Assembly (NCBI GenBank): GCA_030512335.1
Contig: JAULSU010000001.1
Location: 5,642,001-5,706,000 of the forward strand
Direction: 5' to 3'
From: Immersiella caudata
Lineage: Eukaryota > Ascomycota > Sordariomycetes > Sordariales > Lasiosphaeriaceae
Length of the DNA stretch: 64,000 bases
This document shows, piece by piece, positions 32,232-44,363 of this stretch. A program made the position numbers and the translations under genes. The notes under the pieces were generated by a model. It searched no databases and was not told the origin of the DNA. It saw nothing but the letters and a program-made list of their open reading frames with translations. Position 1 is the stretch's first letter. The number at the start of each line of letters is the position of its first letter.

Positions 32232-35200
32232 GATGAGGTGCGGGTGCTGTCAAACGATGCTTGCAGGTTGGGATGTATCATGTGTAGTGTGCGCGTGGGT
32301 TGTTTGCCTGCGGGGAGGTTTCTGCTCAAGCCGACGTCATTGGTGCAGACAATCACGACTGTTGTGGAAGGCGGGAGGCCTTGGCAGGTGAGACGCAGCG
32401 GTTGTTGCCCGTAGGATACCTACCTGCATGAGGCACAACCGGCTTCTGTGGGACGAGATTCATTCGCGGAACAACAGCTCCGGGTGTGTTTTCTGATGAG
32501 AACTGTGTTTTGTTCCTCAAACCTGATCGTTCAGGGGCAATGTTGCCAGTCCAGGTACACGGCCACATTTCAGGGGCGATGGAAGTAAACACCTTGATTT
32601 ACGCCATCTCAAGTTGTCAAGTCACGAATTCAATCAGGGGAACTTTATCCATGATTCAATTTCATCAATTTTTTCTTCCAGTCATGGTTGGTGGTGAATT
32701 CAGGGGTCGGTCTCAAGAGAGCATCCCGCCCCTTTCCTTGCCTGGGCATTTCAAGCTTGACATTAGCTCGCCAACTTCCTGCGGGTGAGTAAACATCTCT
32801 ACGCCGTTCTCTCAAAGTTCACCTGCTGGTTAGTAAATAGATAGGCAGCGACCTCTTTCATCCCTGCTGGTTGGTAATTTCCTTACCTTTCTGAAAGACT
32901 TACAACCCCAACAGCGTCCACACCAGCATCTCCTTTCTCCCCTCAAAATACCAATAAACGTCAATCCTCCGCATACTGCAGCCTCCTCTCCAGCTCCTCG
33001 CTCTCAATATCCAACATCGCACACGTCAGCCTCGCCCAGCCCAGAGCCGGGAGCGGACTATTCCCCAACTTATCGATTCGATAAGCCACCCACTTCATGA
33101 TGTAGTTGATGATGAAAGTGTAACCACGCCCACGAGAGCAGCAGCATTCGTATGTGTGTATCAGGTCGGCGGAGCGCGGGCCTAAAGAAAGCGGGTTGAC
33201 GTCGACTTGGCAGCCGCTTGCAGGGTTGGTTGTTTTGGGGGGAACGATGGTGATAGGTAAGCGGTGGGGAGAGGTGGGAGGGCTGTCCTTGAGGAGGATG
33301 ATAGACTGGCGGAATGAGGTCAGCATGGTTGCGAGGGAGGGGTTTTGCTGTTGGTTGGTAGGATGGTGATGCCTAGGCGGGTTAGCGTCTACCTACCTAT
33401 AGCACCTAGTTTGTGTTAGGGTGAGTGGTTTGTCAAGTCCACAGTGATGGGAGAAAGATATGTCGTTCAAGGTTGGAGATTTGAGACTTGAAATACTCCT
33501 GGCGTCGGAAATCGAGGACTGAACAATACGCATTGTTTACTTCGAAGTTGACTTTAAGACAAAGAAGGGGGCTAAACGGAAGAAAGAGACTGTTGACACC
33601 AATCTCGGAAGAGCCTACCCTCGACCGCAGTCTCTTTGTTGCTCACGGTGTCCGGGTCAAGGGAGGGCTCGAGGGCTACACTTACCTCTACTCCACAGCA
33701 ATAAAGGAAATCAGCTCATCCTCACGGCCACAATTAGTTTTTCACCTTGACGGGAGCTTGCTTATGGAGAAGTCATCTCATGGTGGTCGGTGTCAGAGGC
33801 ATCCAAGGGAGCAGGAGGGCTCTCTCGGGCTTTCTGCCAGTGGTTGGATACATAGGCAGATAATACCACGCCGTCCATGCCTTTAATTGTGGCCTCACTC
33901 CCCGGGTTTTAATAGCCTTATCAACATCGACGACCTTGGAATACCCACCAATTCGAACCACACCTAGTGCCTTTCTGCCATTCCCATCCACGTCCAGGGT
34001 TCTAGCTCTCCTTTTCACCGAGATGCGCCCCTTTCCGGTGACAGATCGGAGTGCTGTGATGAACACAAATCGTTGATGTCAAAGGACGGATTCTGAGGCA
34101 TGATCTCCAAAGACCTCTTGAGGGAACTGGGGTGTTACATACGCTCGCAGGGAGGTGATACCGGCGCTGACCACACTGACGGCTGGGCGATACTACTGCC
34201 GTACGTGTCCGACTGTAGTTCAAGCTGCGACGGGACCGATCCGCACCAAGTAGCCATGCCGCCCGAACAGGGGTGTGCATGCGATGGCGACCGTCGTTGC
34301 AAGCCACTGAGCGAGTACACAATCGAGCTGGGGGGATGTAGCAGCGGGCCTTTTGCCGGCAGCCAAGGCACTGAGTATCGTTCCTCCAGCAGATTGCGTA
34401 GGGCCAAGCGGGTACTGCCTCCACCTCGGCACGCAGCTCAAGCCCTCATGTGCCTGGCGCTGCCCCAAGGCACAATAATCCAGGAAGGCTGTCCATATGA
34501 GGACTCGGTTTCCGGCTCGGGGAATATCCTCAACCTAAGCCATAATTCCGTAGAGGTGTTGAGTCTAACAGCCGTGCAAGCACATCAGCGAAGGAGGGCT
34601 GCCTGCCCCGGGCCGTGAAACAAGACCATTTGTTTCCTTGAATCAGATCGCAATGGGTGCGATACTTGTCTTTTATGGGGATACCCTGATAGCTAGTTTC
34701 GCGCTTCGGTGGCTGATTCGACCGTGGTTCTTGCTCATTGTCAGCCGAGCACACCAATCTTTACCTTACCTTGCGATTCCTCCTCCTGTCTACATGTGTG
34801 ATGTTGGCGCAGCCTGCTTTTTCAGTCAAGATGCTGGCCTTCAGGGGCTCTTTTACTCGGAATACAGACGGCAATTGGTCAAAACCATGCCTGCCTCGTG
34901 AGTTTACCACCAAGGAGACCAGCCATTTACCCATAGATCTAATTTGGCAGGGGGCGGGACGCGTGGGGAGAGTGGACCGATGTCTTGGAATGTTAGGGGT
35001 GCAGTTAGCTTCGTTGCGATCACGCTGTAGGACAACCATGGAAGTGCTTTTGGTATTCTACTGAGACTCACCTTTTCCAGGGGGAAGTTTCTACCCCAGC
35101 GCGTGCCTTGACGACTAGCTGATCTATTACTCTGGCGGACAACTGGCTTCTCTGTCATCCCCGTGGCACCAAAACGTGTAGAGACAGTGCTGGGATTTTT

Positions 35201-37899
35201 GGGTCAGGTGATAAGTTGATGTCTCTCGAGTGCCGTCGACTCTCATAGACGTGAGATTGCTGAAGATAAGCTGGTCAAGTCCCCCTCTTAGTCTCTAGGA
35301 AGAAGGGTCGATCGTGGGGGTTGGGGATTTGAGAATCGGAGACTGTCAAATGCTCAGACGTTGTTGGTCATGGTATCCTACCTAGTCATTCTTAGAGAGA
35401 ACTTCGATAGGAGACGCCCCCGAGGAAGGTTCGGAGCCGATGCCCTGGAATGAACCAAATGTCGTGAACTGTAGTTGCTGTTGGCTGGTAGGATGATGTA
35501 ACATAGACTGACATGGGTGTGAGGGGCTGACGTTCAGGGGTTAATTTCTCAAGACCTCACATGCCGAGGGGGACCACCCGTGGTGGGTAACAAACAGCCC
35601 GGAGAAAAATGTTCTGGAATGCCGACCGAGTGCTGCCTTGGGAGAGGTTTCAACGGAGTCAGCATCCGCCCACGCAAAGACTCCCGAACTGTTTGTATCG
35701 CTTAGTAAAACGTGGGGGTATTGGCTTCTCAGCTCCAGCTAGCAGCTTGCCGCAAGGAGAACCCGGGGACAGTCATGTAGCACAAGGCCGGCCGATAAAC
35801 GCCTCCGCGTTCTGGCCGACGATGTTCCGGCTTATCGGTCAGCAGTCTCGGGCAACTCGGCCGTCCATTCTCCGAATCGAACAGCTTCATGGGATCGGAT
35901 AGACAGCCTGCAGTGAGTAGTACGAAGCCCCCGCCTATCGCCCGAGATGTCTTGCGGGCAAAAACTAACTCTCATGGGCCGATGCGAGCGGTGAAATAGG
36001 AGGGGCAATATTGTCTTATTAATCCCAACCGGAGCTGCATCGTATCCAGTTTGCCGTTGTTTGCCACCGACAATGAATTGGCGTAGGCGAAGAGGCTACA
36101 CCGCTGCTTGGGCGACGTTGAAACCGGATAGACATCGTCGTATCTTGAAAATGGAACGCTGGAGACCAAGATATGCCGCACATGACTTTAGAATGTGAGG
36201 CACAATGGCAGCGATGGTTACGTGAGTGGTGCATGTAATCGAGGTGCCGGTTCCCGTGTCTGGGCACTGCGGTTGCTATTTCAGGGTGTCTCTAGCTGCA
36301 AAGCGTCTGCTTTGACGCTGGACGGGGACAGCATCCCGTGATGGGAAGCTTCGGAGTTTTTTGGGCCTTGGTCCTGTTATTAGACGCGATGGTGTTTAGC
36401 GACGGCGTCAAAGCCGGGTTGGAGCGACGCTGGGCGCTCCTTGGTTGACCCCCATCTCCTCCTTGCAAACGTGCGACGCCAGAACTCCCCATCGCCTTTC
36501 GGGCAGCAAACCCCAAGTCGGAGGCGAATCAGGGAGCGCCCCATCGTTTTGCCGTCGGAATTGCTGGATCAGTCTGGATTTCGGGTTGAGCGGGGCCAAG
36601 GCAAGGACCAACAGGCTGATCACTTGGGCATCTCGATGCCAGCGACGCAACGAGGCAAATCATACGTGGATGAATGAATTGGCATCCTTGCCAATGCTGC
36701 GGCTTTGTCGTCTGTTGGGCGTAGGGCGCTGGCTGGAATACGTCCGTAGTGTGATGGCATTTGAGCAGTCAATATGTGAACGACATGCGTTGGGACTCAG
36801 GTTGGACGAGCCCTGACTCCCGAGGGGCTCGGATCTGGACGGGCACTGTGCCGAGGAGTTGTCCTCGATATTAGCGCGTCGGACGATCGAGGGCGAACGC
36901 AGCCTCCGACATGGTCGGTGGGTGGATGAGGGGAGCCCAGAAGGGGGCCTGTGCTGGGCTCTGGAATGTTGCAACTACCAGTCCTTTTTTAATAATTGTG
37001 CAACCCGTCCGGATCCGTCGATCGATGGCAACTCTTTCGACCGTCATGCCCCATTCTTTGGACTCCAGGGTCATCGCTGTGTCTGCATTGAGTGTGCAAT
37101 GTCCAAGGACTCCATCTGGATTATGCCTGGGAGGCTGCGTAAGGCAAGGCGTGAATCGGTATTTGGAAGGCTCCCACCTCCATGCCCAAGGCAGGGAGCA
37201 CAGTGCGAGGCTTGGTTTGGCCGCTGCCCTGGCCATTCCACCCGCTGATGACATGGTCGGCTCCAACCAACACCAAAAAACCCACTGGTTTGGATGGAGA
37301 GGCATCAGCGGTTTGGGGGTCACTGGGGGATCTTAAGCGCTCGGCAATCCGTCACACTTTGTTTTGCTGCCCCGATTGCGTATTTTAACACTCACCAGCA
37401 TGTTGCGATCCGAGCTGTCGGGATGCTTGCCAGCTGCGGCCAGCCCGCTCGACGGCAAGTTCTCCCTGCTAAGGTCCAAAGGGAGAGCGACGGATCTAGA
37501 GGGTGATCGTCAGCCGCGGTCAGGCTCTTATAGCCGTTTCGGTGTAGCCACTAGTCAATCGTATTAGAAAATACATTCATATGTCGGATCTGTAACCGGT
37601 TTGTATTCCTGCCCGAAAGCTGCGCTGGCATGAGGCTCCAGGCAGAGGTGCCCAGAGCTCAGATCCCAAAGAGGGGATCGAGAGCGCGGTGGAGCGCGCA
37701 CGCGCTTGTCAGCCGTGACCGTGGTTGCCTTTCAACGAATCGAATGGGAGTACCGTGCGGGCAGGGCCTTAAGCCCGCAGGTACACTGTGCGCCGTTCCT
37801 TGGCCCTGGCTGTCCCAGCCAGCAGGCAAGGCAAAAAGGCGCCAGCAAAAATGGGAGCGAGCCGAGCGCGCCCAGCACTGGACAAGCCTGGCTGGGTCC
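32232..37899. other. Gene-poor region, about 5.7 kb
   Basis: From the SDR start to the beginning of the likely CK1 leader. Base composition is mixed, and frames rarely exceed 120-170 codons on any strand and overlap each other. One minus-strand frame (32961-33326) is listed separately as a weak candidate. Another (33773-34066, minus) has ordered-looking peptide (TLDVDGNGRKALGVVRIGGY) that may be a relic. I saw no terminal repeats, transposase motifs or RNA genes. Confidence 0.45.
32961..33326 (-). CDS. Small hypothetical ORF
   Basis: 121 codons from ATG (33326) to stop. It includes SADLIHTYECCCSRGRGYTF followed by a plausible helix (MLDIESEELERRLQYAED). There is no recognisable domain and no clear 5' or 3' context. 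It is listed because the C-terminal half has ordinary protein composition; it could equally be chance or a gene remnant. Confidence 0.22.
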   Translation of the reverse strand: MLTSFRQSIILLKDSPPTSPHRLPITIVPPKTTNPASGCQVDVNPLSLGPRSADLIHTYECCCSRGRGYTFIINYIMKWVAYRIDKLGNSPLPALGWARLTCAMLDIESEELERRLQYAED

Positions 37900-38030
37900 C
37901 TCAAATGTCAAGTTGACTCCCAAATCTCCCTTCTCCTCCCTCTTCCCTCCTCCTGCCCTCTAAATAACCGTCGCTCGCCACCGCCGACTTTCTTGCGAGA
38001 GCAACCAAAAAGAGGCAAATCTCTTTTGAG

Positions 38031-38101
38031 GTAAGGAAGCAAACGCCTTTACTTTTCTCCGTCGTGCATTCCAATCCTAATCTCTTTTTCTCGCTTTGCA
38101 G
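38031..38101 (+). other. Probable 5'-UTR intron of CK1
   Basis: TTTTGAG|GTAAGG ... CCTAATC ... CTTTGCAG|GTCAC, 71 nt, in a pyrimidine-rich leader about 530 nt upstream of the CK1 start. All three splice signals are good matches; no coding frame is involved, so it can only be a leader intron. Confidence 0.55.
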
Positions 38102-38627
38102 GTCACTTCTCTGCGTCCAGGCAGACGTGAAACTCCTCTCTCTTTTGCCCTCCGCAGCGGTCTTCCCCTCCCGAGAGCTGACCACGCCTCGACTTCACTA
38201 CCACGCAACTTTGCATCAACGGTTTCGACTCGGGTCAATCATAGATTTTGCAGTCGTAAGTGGCACTCTGCATCAGCTTTCACACTCGAGAACCTGCCAT
38301 CGATTTCGTCCGAAAAGCCTCATTTCCCGGATCGAGCGGTCACCAGAGACGGCCATAGCCTAGCGGTGGGTTTTCAGCTTTACCGCCTGATTCAACCTTT
38401 GGGACCCGCCTTTCGCCCAGAGCCTCGGACCCGCCGACTGCTCATCGCCTCTGGGAGACCTCATCCTCTCGTCAACCAACCCGCCCGACTTCACCGCCTT
38501 GAATTTATAACGAGCCAGAACGCTAACATATATTGCTTCCCTGCAGTTGCGAGAATAATTACAACCTCGACATCTTAAGTCGAGACAGGAAACCACATCA
38601 CAAAGGAGGCAGCCACCAACCTCCAAA

Positions 38628-39982
38628 ATGACGACGATGGTATGCAAATTCCCTCAATCCGAACCCCGCTTCAGCTTTGGGCTCATCAGCTAACCACAGA
38701 TTCAGGATCTCCGCGTCGGTAATAAGTACCGTATCGGTCGCAAGATCGGCTCTGGTTCTTTTGGCGATATTTACCTGGGCACCAACATCATCTCGGGCGA
38801 GGAAATTGCCATCAAGCTTGAGAGCGTCAAGGCCAAGCACCCCCAGCTCGAGTATGAGGCCCGCGTCTACAAGTCTCTGGCCGGCGGTGTCGGCATTCCC
38901 TTCGTCCGTTGGTTCGGCACCGAGTGCGACTACAATGCCATGGTTCTCGACCTTCTCGGTCCCAGCTTGGAGGATCTGTTCAACTTCTGCAACCGCAAGT
39001 TCTCGCTCAAGACGGTCCTGCTCCTTGCCGACCAGTTGATTTCCCGCATCGAGTACATCCATGCCAAGTCGTTCATCCACCGTGACATCAAGCCCGACAA
39101 CTTCCTCATGGGTATTGGTAAGCGCGGCAACCAGGTCAACGTGATCGACTTTGGTCTTGCCAAGAAGTACCGCGACCCCAAGACGCACTTCCACATCCCG
39201 TACAGAGAGAACAAGAACCTGACGGGCACGGCTCGTTATGCCTCGATCAACACCCATCTGGGCGTGGAGCAGTCTCGTCGTGACGATATGGAGTCTCTGG
39301 GTTACGTCATGCTCTACTTCTGCCGTGGATCCCTCCCGTGGCAGGGCCTGAAGGCCGCCACCAAGAAGCAGAAGTACGACCGCATCATGGAGAAGAAGAT
39401 GACGACCCCCACCGACGTTCTCTGCCGTGGCTTCCCCAACGAGTTCGCCATCTACCTCAACTACACCCGCTCGCTCCGCTTCGACGACAAGCCGGACTAC
39501 AGCTATCTCCGCAAGATCTTCCGTGACCTCTTCGTCCGCGAGGGCTTCCAGTACGACTACGTCTTTGACTGGACCGTTTACAAGTACCAGAAGAACGCCC
39601 AAGCTATCCAGCAGGCCGCTGGCAACCCCACTGGTCAGGCCACCGCAGGCGAGTCCAAGGATACCACCCAGGCCGGCGCCCGCAAGGACACCTCGCAGGC
39701 GCTTAACCGCGGAGCCAGGAAGCAGATTGCCGGCGAAACCCCGGAGACTAACCGTGCCGTCGGTGGAAGCGACAGGATGTGAGTGCCTCAGCCAGCCTAG
39801 CCCAAAGCATTCCTAGTAAGGAATCATGTTTCCTTCGAGTTTGGTGTGCGCAATACCGCTGGCCGGAGGTAGAATGCTGACAAGAGTGCTGACATTCAGT
39901 TTGCGATAATAGGCTGCGCTCGGCTGCTAAAGGCCAAGGCGCTGGCTCGGGTTACGCTTCTGGCTCGTATCGCCCCAAATGA
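38628..39982 (+). CDS. ck1: Casein kinase 1 (CK1/Hhp1 type)
   Basis: Model: join(38628..38639,38706..39778,39913..39982), 384 aa. Exon 1 is 12 nt (MTTM); exon 2 starts DLRVGNKYRIGRKIGSGSFG; exon 3 supplies the last 23 codons (LRSAAKGQGAGSGYASGSYRP). CK1 is a constitutively active Ser/Thr kinase; in fungi this type phosphorylates the clock protein FRQ and acts in growth and DNA repair. Seen: glycine loop GSGSFGDIYLG, catalytic Lys in IAIKLES, HRDIKPDNFL, DFGLAKKYRD, the CK1-type GTARYASINTHLG (with SIN in place of APE), and RRDDMESLGYV. The C-terminal tail is short and basic. Two acceptors for intron 1 lie 6 nt apart (CACAG at 38699, TTCAG at 38705), differing by Ile-Gln. Kinase sequence is near-universal across filamentous fungi, so the assignment is firm. 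Confidence 0.97.
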
Positions 39983-41711
39983 CCATACAAACGTCTCTCA
40001 GATTGGAGTATGTCCCCCCTCGGATTGGAGAAGTAGCGATTTCTCGTCGTAGACCCGGCATATCCTGTCGGGTTCTTGAGTTGTATCAGGTGTCTGGAGC
40101 CCCGCCGCACCTGCAAGGGTGCAACTGGTTGCAGCTCAACATCGACAACAGGAACGCCTTCGACAACCCAGTGTTACGGATTATTTTCCCTCGTTCTTTG
40201 GCATCTTGTTAGTTTATGGACCTTTATCCCTGGCTCTGGCGAAATTCGGCCCACAGGGAGCGAAGCAAGTTATCTTGGAAACTTGCAGAGCTCACTGGCG
40301 GGACTGGAACCGTCAGAACGGCATGCCGGTACCTCGTCATGAATGGGGTACCTTTTGGGAAGGCTCTTGCTCTTCCGATCACGGCCGCCCTTACGTGCTA
40401 TGAAGCCGGAGTAGTGGCCATGCTAGAAGACGACTCGACTGAAGACGACGATTTGCAGAGACCGATTCACGGTCCAGAGTTTCGACGACGACAGCACCAA
40501 GACAGTTTTCCTCTCGGCAGACAACCGCTTTCCCACATTCCACTTATAGTTTTGCATTGTCAACATTTCCTTGCGCTCGCTTTCGCTCTTCCTATTCTCG
40601 CATCGGGATTCGCTTGTGGGGAGGTTAATTAGGGGACGACGAAGCGTTTCTCGGAGGATGGCAAGGCCGTTGCACCAATTCACTCGCTGGCATAATGAAC
40701 TTGGACTGCCTCTTGGCGGGGCTTGGCTTGGCTCCTTTGGAAGTCATCTTTGACGACAGTTGGGCTTGGTCTCGTAACGATGGAGAGGGCATTCGGCTTG
40801 TTGTTCTGGTCGGTGATGGAGATTAGCTGACTCGGATGTGTCGGTGAATCTGGACTGGGTGAGGACACATTGTCTTTGCTTAGACCGGGGCCGCCTGGTT
40901 TACGGACTCGGGTAATGTGTCGCAGAGATATAGACGACCGCCTTGTCGCGAAGTGGAGGATCCCGGCAGATGCCCATCGTTGCATATCTTGTTGCCTGTA
41001 GGGGTAGATCAGAGTAGTCCCGTTTTGCTGACATAACGGGCCTACACGTCTAGCGCAGGTGGCTGCAACGGACTCGCGACCATGGCCAAACCGGGGGAGG
41101 CTCAAGCAGTACACACGAGGACAGGTAGCTTTCATAATTCACGTCTTGCTTTTACTCTACACTAGTCCTGGTCAAAGATTCCTTGGGACCGAGTAGACTG
41201 TGATTCGATAGTGCGGAAGGCTTTGCGATTTGTGCCCGCCGACTGGCTGACAGACGGCACAGCCATGATTGAAGCTGCATGGGCGCCTGGCGGGATTGCG
41301 GGGATCAAAAGTCGGTGTCAGGAGGCTGTGTTCGGGGTAGTGGTCTCTTGGGTCACATGTCGGCTTCCCCGTCTCTTTCTCAAGTGACTCAAGCAGGCAC
41401 GCAGGGCTGGCTGGATGCAGTGAGCATCGGGTCGGCGGTCGAATACCCATGATGGGGAAAACGATATAAGTTTGGGAGGTACCGCTTCTTACGATTCCCA
41501 AATTAATCAATCATTTTGCACGATTGACGAGTCGCTTCGCAATAAACCCAAAAGTTTAAACCGACAGCGGTATCTCGTCGCTGCAAGCTTACCTAACCAC
41601 TGGCTTCGGTCCAAGCTCCAACCAAGCTGGCGGGCAAAACGAAACTCAATTGACATGGGCCGGCCAACAAGCTTCAACCACACGGGGCACACAGCGGATA
41701 TCGAAAAGACC
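39983..41711. other. Intergenic, about 1.7 kb
   Basis: 3' flank of CK1 and upstream region of the 5-phosphatase-like gene. Short frames only; no feature supported. Confidence 0.5.
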
Positions 41712-43324
41712 ATGGCGCCCTCAACGTTGGATCTGTTTTTCCTCACATTCAACTGCGCCAAGAACCTCATCGACGTCGGTGTATTTTCGTCGCATCTCTA
41801 CGGAGCACTGTCGCAGAATGCATCTGGACTGCCCGACCTGGTAGCCTTGTGAGTTCATCCCGTGTGAGTGAGTGTGCGCTCGGCGTTAGATTGCTGACTC
41901 GGTGTTTCCATAGCTCGCTGCAAGAGGTAGCACCGCTCTCGTATGCATTTATCGGCTCATATTTTCTGAGCCCTTACTATGCACGGTACGAGGAAGCACT
42001 GAACTTGGCATCGGTGAGGTTACTCGCGACGTCATCGGCTGAGGGCGGCGATGGATCCGAGTATGCGGCAGAGTCGGCGGGGTCCGAGAGGATACCCCCA
42101 AAGCCATACACTCTGGTGCGTGCGAAGAATGTGGGTATGACGGCTCTCCTGCTCTTCGCCCGGGATCCGGCTGCGCTCCAGTCTATCGAGGAGGCGGAAG
42201 CTGGCTTTGGGGCGGCCGACATGGGCAACAAGGGCGCGGTGGCTCTCCGTGTGACTTGGGGTGAACCAGGGCAGCACGAGCTGGGTAAGACGACCGAGGT
42301 GACGCTGGTCGCCACGCATCTCGCTGCGATGGAGTGGAATCTCAAGAAGCGCAACGCCAACTGGCGAACCATCATGTCCAGCTTGACCTTTTCGAACCCA
42401 CCCGCCGCCCTCCCTGGCCTCTTCGTGGCAGACAAGAGCGCCCCAACCCCCGACCGTGGCGGCGTCGGGGGCAGCAAGCTCGCGGCCGACAGCTCCGAAA
42501 GCAGCGAGGCTGAGCCCGACGAGGACGACACTCCTCTCCTCAACCCAGCAGGAGGCAACTCCCTCACCGCCGAGCAACGCGCCACCCTCCAGGACCTCTC
42601 CATCTTCAAACCCACGTCCCATCTCTTCGTAGCCGGCGACCTCAACTACCGCATCGGCAGCACCACTCCCTCCCCCCTCGCTCCCTTCCCCTCCTTTGAC
42701 CCAACATCCGAGCACCACTATCCGAAGTTCCTCCCCCGCGACCAGCTCACTCAAGAGCGTCTCGCCGGCCGCGCCTTTCACGGCATGAGCGAAGCCCCCA
42801 TCACATTCGGCCCAACTTACAAATACAACATACTCCGCTCCCCCGACGGCGCTGACAATGCCGCCTCTGTCCGCCGCGGTACCACTCTGAATGGCATCCC
42901 TGAAGTCCCATGGCGCTTCGCCTCCCACCGCTGGCCAGGCTGGTGCGACCGCGTCCTCTACCTCGACCTACCGTCGTGGATCAAGCACAAATCTATCGAC
43001 ATCAAAGCCTACGACTCCCTCCCCGTCGTTCGCACCAGTGACCATCGCGCCGTCTTCTTCCGCGCTAGCATACCCGTTGTCACAGCAGAGGAGATGATTT
43101 CACCCTCTGCTAAGGCGGGATCCGCAGCTGCGGAGAGCGATCCCCGTGTTGTGCCACCAGTACCGGTGGACGTGCACGCTTGGGAGCGCAGGGCAGCGGC
43201 ACGCAACAAGGAGGTGGCGGTGGGATGGTCTGCGTTCCTGTGGAGCACCAAGGAGGGGGCAGTCGTGCTGGCGACGTTATTCACGTTGGTTTTTGGGGCT
43301 TGGTGGTTGTGGAATTGCTGGTGA
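41712..43324 (+). CDS. Inositol polyphosphate 5-phosphatase-like protein, tail-anchored (Inp54 type)
   Basis: Model: join(41712..41848,41914..43324), 515 aa; the 65-nt intron (GTGAGT..CATAG) joins PDLVA-FSLQEVAPLSYAF. Endonuclease/exonuclease/phosphatase fold: LFFLTFNCAKN, SLQEVAP, MGNKGAVALR, VTLVATHLAAM, FVAGDLNYRI, GWCDRVLYLD and SDHRAVFFR, i.e. the order and key residues of 5-phosphatases (GDLNYR, WCDR, SDHR). The C-terminus has one membrane span (GAVVLATLFTLVFGAWWLWN) directly before the stop, as in yeast Inp54, an ER tail-anchored PI(4,5)P2 5-phosphatase; substrate and location are inferred from that. An acidic linker (SSESSEAEPDEDD) lies between catalytic segments. An earlier in-frame ATG at 41655 is possible; 41712 (ACCATGG) gives the usual family start. 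Confidence 0.88.
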
Positions 43325-44363
43325 GAAGCGCCAAGCTATATTTGACTTTTGAATACCCGTGACTGTGGCACGGAGTATATATAGCGTTAGAGCGGTTGCA
43401 TTTCTGAGGTGTTTTGGAAGCAGGCTCATTCAAGGGTGGGGCGTGGAGTTGAAGGGTGTGTTTACTTTGTCTCTTAGGGGCGGTGTGTGGCGTTCTCAGA
43501 GTGGGCTCTTGTCGTTTGGGACTCATCTCATCACGAGCGGACTGAATCGAAAGGTAGAGACATGCATGGGAAAGTGTAATCCAAAATAGGGAAACACTAT
43601 TAATGCATTACATATCTGTTTGGATAACTGTCTGGTACCTGACGCAATGATGACCGCGGCGGCGTCCCGAGAGAGGAGACAAGGTTTCGCTCGGACTTGG
43701 AACCACATGGCATGAACCCAAATGACAACATGGGCGTTGGCTAGTCTCGCAGTCAAGTGTTCACGCCTGACAGAGTAACCCAGGGCTTGCCAGATTTTAG
43801 ACCGGAATGTCTGGTTTGTCGTCCTGCCGGCTTTGTCTGACTACAAATTGCTGTTGCGAACTTTGATACGATATGACGGTCAGGGGAGAGATACATTTGA
43901 TGAGGCTACAATCAGCTTTGTCTAGCATGCAGAGTATCAATACCTTGATACTTATCATGTTACAGTCATGGACGAGGTCATCTTATGTTCATTTGCCTAG
44001 TCATGAGCCACCACCTCATCCTTTCCTTGCATCTCAAACCCCCGAGAAACTTGTTCCCCATCATAGCTTTGTACACGTGAGGCTCCCAACAACTTCTTGC
44101 CCGCTAAACGCCGATGTCCAGCACCAATCAAACCAGGACCCCCCAGGGTCTTATAGCAACATGATATCTCGTCGCCACTGTCTGTTTCTTTTGCTCCATG
44201 CATTTGAAATCATTTCTCGGTGGCCAACACGTGGTATTCGCGCCCAAAAGTTCAAGAAAAAAAAAGACAAATAGCCACCTCATAAATGCAGCATCTCCAC
44301 GCTCTCTGCGCCTTGAACACTACATTGCGCCCTCTATTGCTCCCTGTGCAACTCTTGGCTCCT
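43325..44363. other. Intergenic, convergent 3' ends
   Basis: About 1 kb between two convergent genes; no gene-like frame. Confidence 0.5.

Noticed and set aside
33940..33975. Second T-loop-like string (GGTTCGAAT, minus strand)
   Set aside because: Flanking bases do not form a T stem and no acceptor stem is present.
42032..42928. 298-codon minus-strand frame
   Set aside because: Gly/Glu/Val-rich antisense shadow of the 5-phosphatase gene.
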